In this document: positions 31,479 through 43,255 of the stretch, one piece after another
Position numbering within the stretch: position 1 is the stretch's first letter
Layout of the letters: every line of letters starts with the position of its first letter
From: Diplonema papillatum
Lineage: Eukaryota > Euglenozoa > Diplonemea > Diplonemida > Diplonemidae
Direction of reading: 5' to 3'
Assembly (NCBI GenBank): GCA_030068145.1
Contig: JAPJBO010000338.1
Span: 157,229-221,228 of the forward strand
DNA length: 64,000 nucleotides
The notes under the pieces: generated by a model
The model's database searches: none
What the model was told of the DNA's origin: nothing
Seen by the model: the letters and a program-made list of their open reading frames with translations, nothing else
Position numbers and translations under genes: made by a program

Positions 31479-32645
31479 TCAAGCAGCGGACAGTGTCGGA
31501 AGGTCGGCGGGGCTGGCTTCGAAGATTTTGCGCGCCTTGCGGCGCTCTTCGACGAGTTCAAACTCGAGCTTCTTAATCCTTTGGAGCAGGCCCGCGTTCG
31601 CCTCGTCCCGCTCGTCGCACGCGACACGCTTCTGCTGCTGGAGCTGCTTCAGCTGCTCGATGTGCTGCTGCTTCAGCGTTTTGAACTGCTCGTGGCATTC
31701 GGCGCGGACTTCCTTCTCGCGCTGCTCCAGCAGCTGCTGCACCTCGGCTTGGTCCGTGCTGAGCGGGAAGCTCATGTCGGTGTCCTGCGCCTTCGCGTCC
31801 TGGCCGCTGTCCCGGCGGCGGGGCGACTTGGGGCGGGCCGCCGCCTCCTCGTTGTCGCTCTGCGCGGTGAAGTGCAGGATCTGCGTCTTGTAGCGGCAGA
31901 TTTCTTTGAAGAAGTCCGCCCGCTTCGCCCGCGCCTGGTCCCGCTCCCGTTGGAACTGCTCGCGGAGGAGGTCCATTTGCGCGTCCTTCGCCCGGGTTTC
32001 GGTGGTCAGGCTTTCGACGCGTTCGGCCAGCTCCTTGTTCAGGCTCTTCTCGTCGTGCAGCCTCTCCTGCAACACCTTCCCTTCCACCTCCTCCTTCGCG
32101 AGCCGTTCCTCCAACTTCCGGAAGTGCGTCATCAACGAGGAGACTTGCTGCAGAATGCGCTGCATGTCCCGCACGATGACCCCTTGTTCCCCGACGCTTT
32201 GCTTCAGCTCGTCGTCGATGGTTTTGCCGATGTCGCGGTCGACCTCTTCGAGCGTGTCAGGCTGGATGACCAAGTCGAAGGCTACTTCCTTCTGGTCACC
32301 GCCCGTGCCGTCAGAACGCTTGCGCGCCATCGACTTGTTGAAGACCTGGTGCAGACGCGTCGCGCCCTTGCCCCACTTGGGCAGCGACCGCAGGAACGAC
32401 TCGGGGAGCTTTTCGCGGCTGACGGTTTTGAACAGCTCGAGGAGATCGCGCTGGATGTTCTCCTTCGCGGCGGTGAAGTTCAAAACGAGGTTCGTGTTGA
32501 AAGACTCGCAGTCGGACGCGAGCTTGCGGACGAGCGCGTCGGTGCCGAAGCCTTCCTGAGAGCTGCGGTGCTTCCTCCGGTCTTCGCGCGCCAGCCCCGG
32601 CAGCGGACTGGTTTGCCGTGGAATTTCGAGCGGGTTGACGTTCAG
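31479..32645 (-). CDS. coiled-coil protein, large 3' exon (5' exon not found)
   Basis: The frame runs 388 codons to a stop at 31479. Its upper boundary is a likely splice acceptor (CGGCCCACAG|CTGAAC at 32646/32645). The frame has no ATG near its start, so at least one 5' exon is missing from this call. The first 140 residues are globular and basic (LPESFLRSLPKWGKGATRLH, then DLVIQPDTLEEVDRDIG). The rest is strongly heptad-like: RKLEERLAKEEVEGKVLQER, LREQFQRERDQARAKRADFF, KEICRYKTQILHF, then a Q-rich EQLKQLQQQKR segment. I do not recognise the family; a cytoskeletal, flagellar or centriolar coiled-coil role would be a guess. It is the only long frame here with normal composition, and its antisense frame is a shadow. 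Confidence 0.75.
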   Translation of the reverse strand: MNVNPLEIPRQTSPLPGLAREDRRKHRSSQEGFGTDALVRKLASDCESFNTNLVLNFTAAKENIQRDLLELFKTVSREKLPESFLRSLPKWGKGATRLHQVFNKSMARKRSDGTGGDQKEVAFDLVIQPDTLEEVDRDIGKTIDDELKQSVGEQGVIVRDMQRILQQVSSLMTHFRKLEERLAKEEVEGKVLQERLHDEKSLNKELAERVESLTTETRAKDAQMDLLREQFQRERDQARAKRADFFKEICRYKTQILHFTAQSDNEEAAARPKSPRRRDSGQDAKAQDTDMSFPLSTDQAEVQQLLEQREKEVRAECHEQFKTLKQQHIEQLKQLQQQKRVACDERDEANAGLLQRIKKLEFELVEERRKARKIFEASPADLPTLSAA

Positions 32646-32649
32646 CTGT

Positions 32650-34490
32650 GGGCCGGGATGTGTGTTTGCCGTCTTCTTTTTAGTGCTGGCAATTTTGCGG
32701 GTTGCCCTTCCATGTAGTGTGCAGGCTAAAGGACGTGGGTAGCGTCAGAATTCCGAACCTGAAAATCACGTAGGGTTAATGCAACCGGTACACAAACAAA
32801 TGTTTCCTTTGGAGTGGCACGGATGGTTGACCGACACTACTGATGCTATAGACCAGAAGCCAGCCTCAGTGAAAAGTCTCGCAAGAATTCTCGATTTCCA
32901 AAAAAAAAAAGAAAACAAAGAAGCAAAGGAGTTCGTGAAACGGCATACCATGGAGGCGCCGAGAGTCGCGCCAGGTAGCGGAGCCACCTTCTCTCCGTTG
33001 AGCAAATCGGCGGCTATCTGCGGGAGGGGTGCAGTGGAGAAAGACAGATAGTCATGTGTACTGAGCTCAGCTTTAGTGCTAAGATCAACTCGGCCAAACT
33101 GACGTGTGCTTACATAGCTGAGCAGTTTCCTGACACGAGCGGCGCATGTCAGCCTCAAGGGTGGGTTTCGAACTCGTTCCGGATCAGCGGTCTACGCGCT
33201 ATTGAGAAGGCAGCTCATCAATGACCAGCCGCATGTGGTTATGTGGCTTCCGATGTTCCGATTGCGCGCAAGGTAGCACAACGTGTTTCGGGCAATCAAC
33301 GCACGTTAGGGGAAGTCCCTGCAGGAACGTTTTCCAAGCAAGGACCCTACCGTGGACGTATCAATTTCCGCCCTTTACAGTGTGGAGTCTACAGACATTG
33401 GCAGACAGCTCGTCGCAGCCGGTATGACACCGCCTCTCATTTTTCTTCGAAAGAAAAATGCGACAGATACAGGGGGGAGTGCCTGGAAATCAGAACCATA
33501 CCGCCGGATCAAGCTCCAATGGATCTCCTTTGTCGTCACGAGCACGCAAGGCGCCGCTCTGCTTTAGCACTCGGAGGGCAGAGAGGGTCTGGTCATCGGA
33601 AGCTTGCATATTCGACGAGAACCCGCCAGCCCCCGCAACGCAATAACTTACCCCCTCCTCCTGCTGAACAGGAATTGCAGACAGTGTAGAGTGTGTATTA
33701 CAACGTCGGTGTTTTAACGACTCCTGGCCTTGGTTATGGCTGCTGGTCAAGTCGGGAAAAGAGCAACCGTGGCATTGGTGACGTTGTATTCCCGATTGAT
33801 TTTGCAGTTCACTAGGAAGGTGAAAGCGCAATGGTCGCTCGGGGGAGCCTAAAAGCTCGCGAGGCTCGCATTCTTGATAGGCATACGGATACGGACTCTG
33901 GCGAAAACACGTTGCTCAAAATGAAAGTCTCCGCGCCAAATTCAACGAATATCACTCGGCGTTGGAAAAGAAAAGCGAGAACGCTGCTTATTGCGAAGGA
34001 GCAAACCGCCAATGGCGCAGGGTGCTTGCAACACTCGCGTCACCAATCTTCGCTCGGACCAGCAGTGGTGTGTTTGAGCCATTTGCGCACCTGCACCATG
34101 CTGTAGCCGTTTCGCAATCCTTCTAATTCCCAGCTACCATGGTGGTGCTCATGGAGGTGACCCGCGGCATCGTCAGCGAAGGGTAAGTGTCGGCGTCTTC
34201 GGACAACGTCCTTGCTCCTGCTGGCCTGACGTGGTTAAACGCTCGCAGGCTCTCTTGCGGGCTCGGACTGGCCTGCATTGACGGCACGCCGCTGCTGCTG
34301 CTAGCTTGGTTCATATCTGGCCGCTGCGAATGTCGACAGTCGTCCACCTTCTTGAATCCGGTTCACCAACATTATCCATCGAATTGCCTGCTGCTGTCTA
34401 CCACGGTCATCCGGGCAAACGACCCGATACGTACGACGAGGCAGCCAGACCACCGCCACAGGTTCTGTGCGGCTATGCTCTGTCGGGAGA
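32650..34490. other. intergenic; may hide the 5' exon of the coiled-coil gene
   Basis: No clear gene. A tRNA-like stretch lies at about 33140-33215 on the minus strand (TTCTCAATAGCGCGTAGACC, then GAGTTCGAAACCC), possibly an SINE head or tRNA relic. The missing first exon of the coiled-coil gene should lie on the minus strand here, but I could not identify it. Confidence 0.4.
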
Positions 34491-34495
34491 TATCT

Positions 34496-34707
34496 GTAGC
34501 GATGACCTGCATTCGCCACCAGGTGGCCACCTCTTCGATTGTACGGTGTCGCTCTACGATAGTCCGTTTGCCGCAGGTCACCCGGAGACCCAAACCCCTC
34601 GTGGACCAAGCGAATCACTACGCAATTCTCTCAAATACATCAAGTGAAGGGGGGTCTGCTTGCGTTCTATGACGCATTTTCAAAGAAGCAAGACGCCAAC
34701 AAGCTGG
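34496..34707. repeat. dispersed repeat family E, copy 2 (inverted)
   Basis: Reverse-complement partner of 16916-17128. It begins with GTAGCGATGACCTGCATTCG and ends with GCAAGACGCCAACAAGCTGG. Confidence 0.85.
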
Positions 34708-34800
34708 GATGGCGACCGGTTTCCGCGGTAACTCCTCGCGCTGCAGCACAAGCCGAGTTTTCGTTGAACGCTTCTGGACGTTTGTTTCTTGGTACAGGGC

Positions 34801-35130
34801 GCAAGGAAACGCCGTGGATGGCCTGCGACGCGTTCTTATTTCCACCAACATTGCATGTTTGGTAAGAGAATAAGACGCGTCACTGGCTAACCACGGTTGA
34901 TACCGGAAAATGATGAGGGGGGGGGAATTGTTTTTCGTTGACTGCACTACCCTGAGCCCAAATCCTGGACGTGGTTTCAGGTGGCAAATTGGCAAATGAT
35001 CATGATAAGAAGGTCCTACTTGGGCGGTTCAGTTTCCTCACACACTGCATGTGCCATGCAAGGAAACGCCGTGGAAGGCCTGCGACGCGTTCTTATTTCC
35101 ACCAACATTGCATGTTTGGTAAGAAAAAAA
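34801..35130. repeat. 257-bp-offset direct duplication enclosing a family B copy
   Basis: The 70-base segment starting GCAAGGAAACGCCGTGGATG at 34801 and running to TTGCATGTTTGGTAAGA recurs at 35058-35127 with very few changes. Between them lies family B copy 2 (34932-35055), with CGTTGACTGCACTACCCTGA, CCTGGACGTGGTTTCAGG and GGGCGGTTCAGTTTCCTCA. Confidence 0.85.
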
Positions 35131-36320
35131 AAAAGGAAGAACGGAAGAACGGGGGTCAGGCTCGCTTTCTCCTCTTTTCCGAAGGACCCGGCATCGTTTT
35201 CTTGCTCTCTTTCTTTTTTTAAGGACGTGGGTGCTTTTCTTTGTTACGATTTTCCCCATCCCCCAACAGTACTGGGGGCGGGAGGGGAGCACATTCGAGG
35301 GGCGGTGGGGAGAGTGCAAAGAACGTGCTTAGACTGGGTGTGTCCTATCTGTCTTGTGCTTCGAATTTTGAGGCCCCGGACATCGTAGATCAACGTGAAA
35401 ACTGACTTCCAGACACGGCAACGACGAGAGCCCGGTTTGCCAAGGGGGAAAGTTTGGTGGTTTGAGAGTGGTCTGGTTGTCCGGCTTTCCTATATTTGCT
35501 GCAACTCCCCATGGACGGGGGAATGACAATTCATGTCAAAAGAGTCAGAACCAAGCTGGCGTTCGTACAGCGTACCTTCATAGTAAAGACGCGTCCAATA
35601 AAAAAAGACAGGCGCTTGTTTTGTTTGTTAGGCTGATCGTTTTCCCATTTGTATTTACCCTGTATCATGTTCAGGTTAGGAATTCAGATCAACCCCAAAA
35701 CACGCTGCTTGCGTCTTTTTAGCCTGCACATTACATTGAAGGGCAACCCGCAAGATTGTTAGTACTGAAAAGAAGTATCCGTGCCAGGAAAAGCGCCAAG
35801 ATTGACGTCTTCGGCAGACAATGTTTGCCAGATGCAGCTGGCGACTCTCCTGGAGGATTTCCGTCAAAGCAGTTGCTTATTCAAAACCACTTCCTGAACC
35901 CCAAGACCTCAGCTTTGATGGGTCAATCTCAAGAGAGAGAGAGAGAGACAAGTCGCGGGCTCTCCTCCTTTTGGCAATAGCTCCAGAGTTCTATAGGGGA
36001 ACCTCATCCATTCGCGGCAGCCAACATTGATCGCTTTCACGTGTCCTGGAATTCATGTACAAACCTCAGCTTGGTTCTGACCTCCGAAAAGTGTTAAGGT
36101 TACTCCTCCTCTCTGCAGACTAAACAGAAACTGCGTATGCAGGTTCGGCTTCGTAATTGGCAGACTAACGCACTTGTTTGTGCGATTTGACCTGTACGCG
36201 TTCAGGTTTAAACCGCTGCCAATGTTCCGTCCGTTTTAGCTGTAACAAATATGCTCTCTAAGGAGGTAGTGACTGGTTATCGCAAAAACCGTACACCGCG
36301 AGAGTAAAAAGGGAAACTAG
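35131..36320. other. gene-free interval with repeat fragments
   Basis: No gene recognised. A family G fragment is at 35711-35759 (GCGTCTTTTTAGCCTGCACA, then GGGCAACCCGCAAGATTGTT). A GA microsatellite is at about 35935-35950. Confidence 0.45.
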
Positions 36321-36430
36321 AGTTTTCGTTGGCCGCACCTGGACGTGGTTTCAGGTGGCAAATTTGGCAAATGATCATGATCAGAAGGTCCTACTTGGGC
36401 GGTTCAGTTTCCTCACACCTTGCATGTGGC
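36321..36430. repeat. dispersed repeat family B, copy 3
   Basis: Very close to the copy at 34932-35055: CCTGGACGTGGTTTCAGGTG, GCAAATGATCATGATCAGAA, GGGCGGTTCAGTTTCCTCAC, then GCATGTGGC. Confidence 0.9.
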
Positions 36431-39400
36431 TAAAAAAAAAAAAAAACAGCTCCTTTCCACGCGACCACCAGTTTTCCTTAACAACTTATTTGTGACAGGC
36501 GTGCTCTCGTCTGTCGATCCAAACCCTATTCTCAGCGACTTTCGTCCCACCGCTCGTAAGAGCCCTCTAGTGATGCCCTTAGCTTGGTATCAGTGCATGC
36601 TAATCCATGTCAAGGAACTTAGCTACATGTGTTCTGACGTGGGTTGTGTCGTCAACATTTTCAACACGGGCACGTTTTTTTTAAGTACTGTTGTAGTCAG
36701 AGAACATTTCCGGACGGTTGCACACGAGAAGGTAAACGAAGCCAACGAAAAGCGCTGCACTACAGGTGAAACCCCAGAGGCGTATTCCTGCACACGCAAA
36801 GGACAAGAATTATTTGCCCTTATTGGTGTGATCGGATTCAGGTTCTGCCAGGTTTGTGCCGAGTGCCGTGCAAAAGACCCTAACTCCGGAAATGTTCGTT
36901 GTGTCGTTGTTGTTTAATCCGAGTTTTTCGGTGTTTCTTTTGATTCGTGGTGCTAGGACTGGTGTCCGTACCATGCTACGAGAGCACCGGGGAATCCCTT
37001 CTGAGAGGGTGGGGGGGGAGTACGTCCAAAGCGTAGCAGTGACTCGTGGTACTCTTTCCTCTTCCAACGGTTTCGCCCTCGTCCACCGAAGGCTGCCCCT
37101 TGGTTCTCAGTGACGCAGCTCAGTGGAGAGCTCCGCTCCCCTTCGCAACAAAAACAGGGGGGAGAGCGTGCGCACGGCGCAAAAAATTACCCGAGCAACG
37201 AGAGGTGCGAAGCGAATTGACGCAAAGGAGGGGAGATGGGAGCAACAAGAGAGAAGAAAGAGAGGGAGAGAAACATAGAGAAAGAAAAACGAGAGGGGAG
37301 CAAATAAAAGAGAGTGTGTGGAGCACATATTATTTGCATCAAGTGTGCAATTTGGCACGAGTCAGGCAGGTGGGTGTGTTCAACATGATGTGTGATCCGC
37401 CTAATAGGGGCCAACCAGCTTACATGAAACAAATCAGGTTGACGCTGCACACAAGACGAGTGCCGGGGATGCAACCGCCTTCAATGCACCTGGGCACCTC
37501 GGGCAGGGTTAGGCCTTTGTCAGAAACCTTTTGAATGCAGCCGACAGAAACGATATCGGCGCTCTCCAGCTGATATGCTATCTCTGTGGCTATCGAAAAG
37601 AGACGACCACCCTAAGATTTTCACCTCTGACGTAGGAGTACGTACGACCCCGGCAGTCCCTATTGATCCCGCGCAACGAGGCCTTAGACGAAACTCAAAA
37701 GAGAACCGCTAAGAACTTCGTTTTGATTATTCCTTCTCGGGTTAAGAGACCAACAAAAAGAGTCGAGAGAATCGATCCCTTGCTATTCCATGCTTTATCA
37801 TTCACGGCGAACGCCTGCTTTGGGCACGCTGGTTTGTGATACCTGGCGGGTTGAAGCGCAAATAAAAGCGCTCGCGTGCGGTTCTCTTTCTCAAAAAAGA
37901 CCCCTCGCGCTTTCTCGTTTACTACCACGAGCCGAATGACTCTCTTATTTTGAGATTGAGCTCTCTATCCTTTTCTCTCTTGCAGCCGAATTCGACTTCT
38001 ATCCGTTGCGCCCCCCCTTTCACGTTTGTTGCGCCGCCTTTGCACGAATTCGCTTCATCCGCACCCACACGAAGGTGTATTGGAGTCCGTCTATCGTGCC
38101 TTCTCTTCCTCCCGGTTTCCTTCTTTCAGCTGGTACTTGTAGTCGTTAGAACGTAATTCGTTCTCTGCGCGACGGGGTAGCATTGTGTCAGGTGTCAACT
38201 TTTGATTGATTGCACTACGACGGTTTGGGAATAGACTCGGGCCGTCTCCCCATATGGTAACCTTCTATTTCGGTGTTCTTTATAGTGTCACACAAGCCCT
38301 GCAGCAGTTGCTGGTCAGGCCGTTAGTTATCATCGCTAGGTGGTCTGCCTCCCTGGGCACTCATTCAGTTTCTGGTGAAAGTTCGCTTGAGGATCCGGGG
38401 TTTCAAAGCCTCCGGGTGACCGTCGTCGAAAAGGCTCCGTTGTAGGTATCGCATACTGGTATGCGTATCGTATCTGTGGTAGTACCAGTGCGGGTGCTTC
38501 GTTTTTTTTTGTACTTCCGACCAGGGCATTAGCTTGGCTTCCGGCCCATTTTCCAAATGTGGACCGCTGACGGCATTTTGCGTCCTCACTCAGGAATGGG
38601 CTCAACACAGCGCGACGCAACGTATCTTTACGACAATGCTGGGCCCTGAGTGCCTCGGATCGCACATTGGCCACCTCTGCCGCCTGGGTGATGGTGTAGT
38701 GCCATTTCTTTTCTTCTTTTCTCCCGCCGGCTCTTCCAAGTTTGGACTGACAGTCCAAATGTGGATATAGAAGCTAATCCCCTGCTTCCGACCAGTGTGC
38801 GCGCGATCAGCCGGCTTGCCGGCTGATTAAATTTCGAGCCTTTTTTGTTTATCCGGACAACATCAGCCGATTTTCAACAGTGAACGCTTTGGCTATGCCG
38901 CCCATGGAGCGGAAACCAGCTAGACGCACAAACCGGGCAAGGCGTGAATTAAGATGTCGCCAAGAAACTTCTGATCGGCAGACCTTCCAAAAATCAGCCG
39001 GCTGACTATGAGCCGGTCAGTTTTTCAAGAAATTTTCCGGCTGATGAGACTGAAAGCAGCCGTTTTTCTCCCTAGCGCGAACACTGCTTCCGACAATGAA
39101 CGTCGACCTCCTTCTTGTTTTTCGTTTTTGCGGGTATTCCGGTGGTTCTTCAGCACTGCCGTCTGTGGAAGAAGGTAGGCATGCACTTTTGGTCTGGGTA
39201 CAAGGCGCCAAGTCCCGCAGACACTTGGATTTCGGAAGATTGTGTTTGGGTCTCAACACAAAGACAGGCGCTTCGTTTGTGTCACTGTCGATCCCAGGGA
39301 CTATCATTTTGGTGTTCTGCGACCTTTTGTTTGCTTGAAGAGAGAGTTTTTCATTATGGCGCGCGTCAGCTAGTGGAAATAAAGAAAACAATATGCCAGC

Positions 39401-40790
39401 AGGAAGCTCTCTTTCTCTCTATACCGGGTGCTCATTTCACTACTCAGCCAGTTTGCCGGGGGTTTTTATTTTCTTATGTTCGTAGTACCGTTGTACTGAA
39501 TGGGGACATTTCTGGAACACGCTGCACATGAGAGAAAGCTACACGAACCCAACCGTAAGTGCCAATACAGGAAAAGTCCCCCAAAAAGGTATATTTCCTG
39601 TACGCGCAAGACCAGAATACTTTACTGTGGCATTTTACATTGATCAGGGTACGTGTTTCGTTTCAGTGCAAGACCTCAACTCCGGAAATGTTCTTGCTTG
39701 TGCGTGCCGGGTTGATCGGCGGACGGCTCCCTGTTTTGGTGAGAGACACGAATTGCGATCAATCGCCAAAACACGCCTGTCAGACCTGTCAGTGTCTGCA
39801 TCCTTTTAGCTTCTACATTGCCTCGTCAGGCAATCCGTCACCCAATGCCTACATGGAAAAAGATAATTAATGGGTGCAAGCACAGGCACAAGGAAAAGGG
39901 ACGAGCCCGCACTTTATCGTGCGCATGATGAAAAAACGTGCGCGCGTCGGTAGAGAAAAGACTTCAGTGAAGTTGCCCAGTTCCAGTACACATCGTTGTG
40001 CAAGCCACGTGGGAAAATCCACGAGGGTTTGTCGACAATTGGTGCTAAGTGGCGCGGCTTTTGCAGTTTGTGCGCAGAGCATGGATACGCGTATACAGCC
40101 AAACACACGTGGGTGACAGGGTCCCTCTTTCTCTTGAGCAGCAGAATGGTGGCCATGGAACCATCGGCATATCAAATTGAAACAGGTCACCCGCCGAATG
40201 TACCGGTCCCCGAAAATGGATGGCGCCGAAACGAGCCACCCACCGTCGGGCACTGATACGGCGATGCCAGGCGTGCGTAGAAGATCCACGCCGCCTCCAG
40301 TGATTAAGTGTGCGTGAATTTTGCAGCCGCCTTGTTTTTTGTTTTTTTGTTTTTTTTTAGGCGCGAAGACACAACCTCAGTGATCCGTTTACAACTTGAT
40401 TATGAGGCCGGCACTCGAGTACTGCCGCGTTATCTTCGCTGTTCAACGTAAAAATGGATGCAGCAAAGCTACATCGGCTCTGCCGATAAACGGATATCGC
40501 AGGTAGCATTGCCTTCGGAGAGAAGGAAGGCAGGGAAAAGACTAGAAGTGGGCCCAGAGGGCTTTCTCTTTCTTACACTTTTGTGTCCTGTTTTCGTTTT
40601 GTGTCCAGAAACGCGTCGCATCCGATAGATTTCGAAAAGGTCACAAGAGCCCACGGCGAACCGGTTTTGTGAAAGAAAAGAAGAGTGAGTGAAAGAATGA
40701 GGGGTGAAAAGGTGAGTGCGTGTGTTTGTGTTGTGTTGCAGTCGGTGGCGGAAACCATGCAACGCTGTGCTGTGCGAGTGAATGTGCGTG
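36431..40790. other. gene-free interval with minor repeats
   Basis: No gene recognised. Noted items: a family H fragment at 38374-38400 (GGTGAAAGTTCGCTTGAGG, then ATCCGGGG). A cluster of CAGCCGGCTGAT-type words at 38800-39050. A shared segment at about 36878-36900 and 39670-39690 (CTAACTCCGGAAATGTTC and CAACTCCGGAAATGTTC). Confidence 0.45.
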
Positions 40791-41000
40791 TGAAATACTC
40801 GAGGGCTGCCTTGTGTTTACTTCGAAGGAGGCGACAGCGGGAGAAACAACACAACTACAATACCTGTGTTTCGTGTGGGCTACAGCACTGTGCGATAGTG
40901 GGGAGTCAGCAGCATGCTGATGAGAACCACACCATGCTTTTTATATTTCGCAACTGGCAGCCTCCTCAAGTATTTCCTACAAAGCAGGTGTTTATACAGG
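40791..41000. repeat. dispersed repeat family C, copy 3
   Basis: Matches 27002-27222 with an internal rearrangement. It has AAATACTCGAGGGCTGCC, TTCGAAGGAGGC, ACCTGTGTTTCGTGTGGGCT, CGCAACTGGCAGCCTCCTCA and TATTTCCTACAAAGCAGGTG. It lacks the GTTGAACGCTTACG segment and has other sequence inserted after TACAGCAC. Confidence 0.85.
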
Positions 41001-41550
41001 AATGTAATGTCACCCACTTTCGGCAGTCGGTTTTGAGTTCCCGTTACTCAAATTGTGATTCGCGGGTATTGTTATCATTCTTCATTTTTCCGCGACTCTC
41101 TAGCGTGCTTGAAACAGGGTGGTCAGAACCCTTCTCTACCTGCCTTTGCGACGGTGAGCAGCGCACGACGTCAGCTAACAGAAGTGTAACAGGGAGGACC
41201 TGCTGTGCGGTGTTTCGACTCACGTGCTCGGTGGTACTGCGCAGGGTAACGGGCTTCACGTGCCTTCATGGCGCTGCACTCTACTGTTCTCATGCTGCTA
41301 CGTCAAGTGCTACGAACTCTCCCAAAAAGGACTGGCAACGTGGCAACGCATCGGGCTCCAAAAAAACTACCCAAACTAAGGATAAGTCGGGTAAACATGG
41401 AGTACGAAGCGGCGCTGAGCGAAGCACTCCACACTAGCTGGGGTTGGAGCGTGTTCTCACAGCAAGCAGATTCCCTTCAATAGGGACAGGTAAGCAAAGA
41501 AACGGGGCATGCTTTAATACAAGTACTCGGTTTCCCGTCCAGAAACTTCT

Positions 41551-41852
41551 TACCTACCCCCCCCCCGTGTTTAAGATCGCGTTTTTCCGTGTTTAAGATC
41601 GCCCCCCAAAAAAACCGATCTTATACACGGGGGGGGACGGGGGGGGACAAAAAACACCCCAAAAATTTTTTTTTCCGCTGCGCGGGGCCCTGAACCCCCC
41701 CCCACAGTAAAAACGCCCAAAAAAAAAAAACTTTCCCGCTGCGCGGGACCCCCACCCCACTCCCCCCCCGTGTATAAGATCGCCCTCATCAAAAAAACTG
41801 ATCTTATACACGGGGGGGAGGGCGCGATCTTAAACACGGGGGGTGGTAGGTA
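41551..41852. mobile_element. foldback/MITE-like element, copy 1 (302 bp)
   Basis: Ends are near-perfect inverted repeats: TACCTACC followed by a C-run and GTGTTTAAGATCGC at 41551-41580, mirrored at 41824-41852 (GCGATCTTAAACACGG, then GGTAGGTA). Inside are two further hairpins built from the same core: CCGTGTTTAAGATCG facing CGATCTTATACACGG (about 41589-41632), and CCGTGTATAAGATCG facing GATCTTATACACGG (about 41768-41814). Two copies of CCGCTGCGCGGG flank an A-rich centre. It has no coding capacity. A related element is at 49126-49356. Confidence 0.85.
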
Positions 41853-42020
41853 TGTATTAAAAAACGGCCGGGACTCCCCAACAAGTAGCTAAAAGCTTAA
41901 AAGTAAGTGTAGATAATATGTGGCTACCACTTAGAAATTCCTTCGGAAAGAGGGGTATAGTCTGGTCGCCAGATCCGTTTTGTCAGAAGATTCATCGTGG
42001 TACCGTTCTCCACAGTGCGT

Positions 42021-42240
42021 CCAACTACGAGCTTTTTAATAACAGCAGCATTAGTATACGCTATTGGTGCTGGAATTACCGCGGGTGCTGGCACCAGACT
42101 TGTCCACCAATTGTGTGCATTGACAGGTTTAGATATCATCCATTGCTTCCAACGTACTAAGTACGTGTCGAGGCTATTTCTCTTCGCTGCCTCAGCAGTG
42201 TTGCTATTGGGCAATTTGCGTACCTGCTGTCATCCTTAGG
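42021..42240 (-). rRNA. 18S rRNA fragment (530-loop region)
   Basis: The minus strand reads the conserved small-subunit core: an AATTTGCCCAATAGCAA-like segment, then AATTGGTGGACAAGTCTGGT, GCCAGCACCCGCGGTAATTC, CAGCACCAATAGCGTATACT and TTAAAAAGCTCGTAGTTGG. This includes the universal GTGCCAGC.GCCGCGGTAA site with a change in the usually invariant CAGCCGCGG (CACCCGCGG). Spacing between blocks is close to normal. Similarity vanishes beyond about 42240 and below about 42020. The substitution in the decoding-site loop and the truncation point to a pseudogene or a horizontally acquired fragment. Confidence 0.8.
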
Positions 42241-42748
42241 TAGGTATGAAGTGAGGGGATGACTGGCTGGGGTGCACCTTGGGAGATATCTGTCATCGGC
42301 AAGACAGACTTTCGACGCGGATGGCCATTCTTGGTCCAGAGATTTCCGCCCCTGCGCGTGTGTATACATGCAGTTGGCATGCTTGTCCCTTGCACTTCGT
42401 ATGCGGCAGCGTCCAAACTATTCCGCGCCTGCGGTGCCATAGTTTTCGTAGGAATTATGCATCCCTTCTTGCCAGGTGTCATCTCCCACGAACACTTCAG
42501 AAAAGTGTAGAAGAAATGGTTCCAGACCAGTTTACCGGCTGTTGGCTCGCGGGGTCAGAGTTGGTACCCCCCGAAAGAAAAATATATTAAAAAACCCAAC
42601 TCGCCACTCGCCAACGCGACTTGCAAGATTGATATATGATGCGAACAGGTGTTTTCTGCGATCAGCTGTTCCTGGAGCAATTGCCAGGTGCCTGAACGGC
42701 TAATAACTGTGTACGTCCGTCCGTACGAGTGTCACAAAAATCTTGCGC
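42241..42748. other. sequence adjoining the 18S fragment
   Basis: No rRNA similarity that I can see continues past 42240, and no gene is recognised. Confidence 0.4.
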
Positions 42749-42800
42749 TGAGCCCAAATCCAGGGTCACAGTTCTACTTGGGCAGTTCAGTTTCCTGAGG
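42749..42800. repeat. dispersed repeat family B, fragment
   Basis: A truncated copy: GAGCCCAAATCC, then TTCTACTTGGGCAGTTCAGT and TTCCTGAGG. Confidence 0.75.
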
Positions 42801-43255
42801 CTTAAATAAACCCGCTGTTTCCACGGGAACCATAGCCCATTATTCTTCGTCAACTTCTCGCCGAGCGCTTAGTTTTGCGGCTAAAGCAGTAAAAGAGAGC
42901 GGATTTTGATGTGAACCCGGCTCACAACAAGCCCTGACGACCCGTCGTGGATTGCGGTGCATGTGAATCTGTGTCGTTGTTTGCTGCAACACACAACTTG
43001 TAAATAGCGAAGGCGGTGGCGGGGCTGCTCCAGATACGTGCAGCTTCGGTTGGTTCCGCAAGAAAGAATCGCGCTTGCTAAGGGAGGTGACGCGCAACTC
43101 ACCTTGCCCGCTTGGACCCCTCGGAACTACTGGGCTTGGAGAATCAATCCTACCGCAGTCCTCGTTTGGGTTTACATTCCGGGGGGGGCCACGCGGGTTG
43201 CTGCCCTCTTTGCGGTTTCTCACCTCCTGTCTTCTCTTCCGGATGGGGAAAGTGG

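Noticed and set aside
31356-32717. 453-codon plus-strand frame opposite the coiled-coil gene
   Set aside because: Antisense of a GC-rich exon with Leu/Arg-rich low-information sequence; no motif.
33140-33215. Functional tRNA gene on the minus strand
   Set aside because: A GAGTTCGAAACCC T-loop-like box is present, but I cannot form a proper acceptor stem or anticodon arm.
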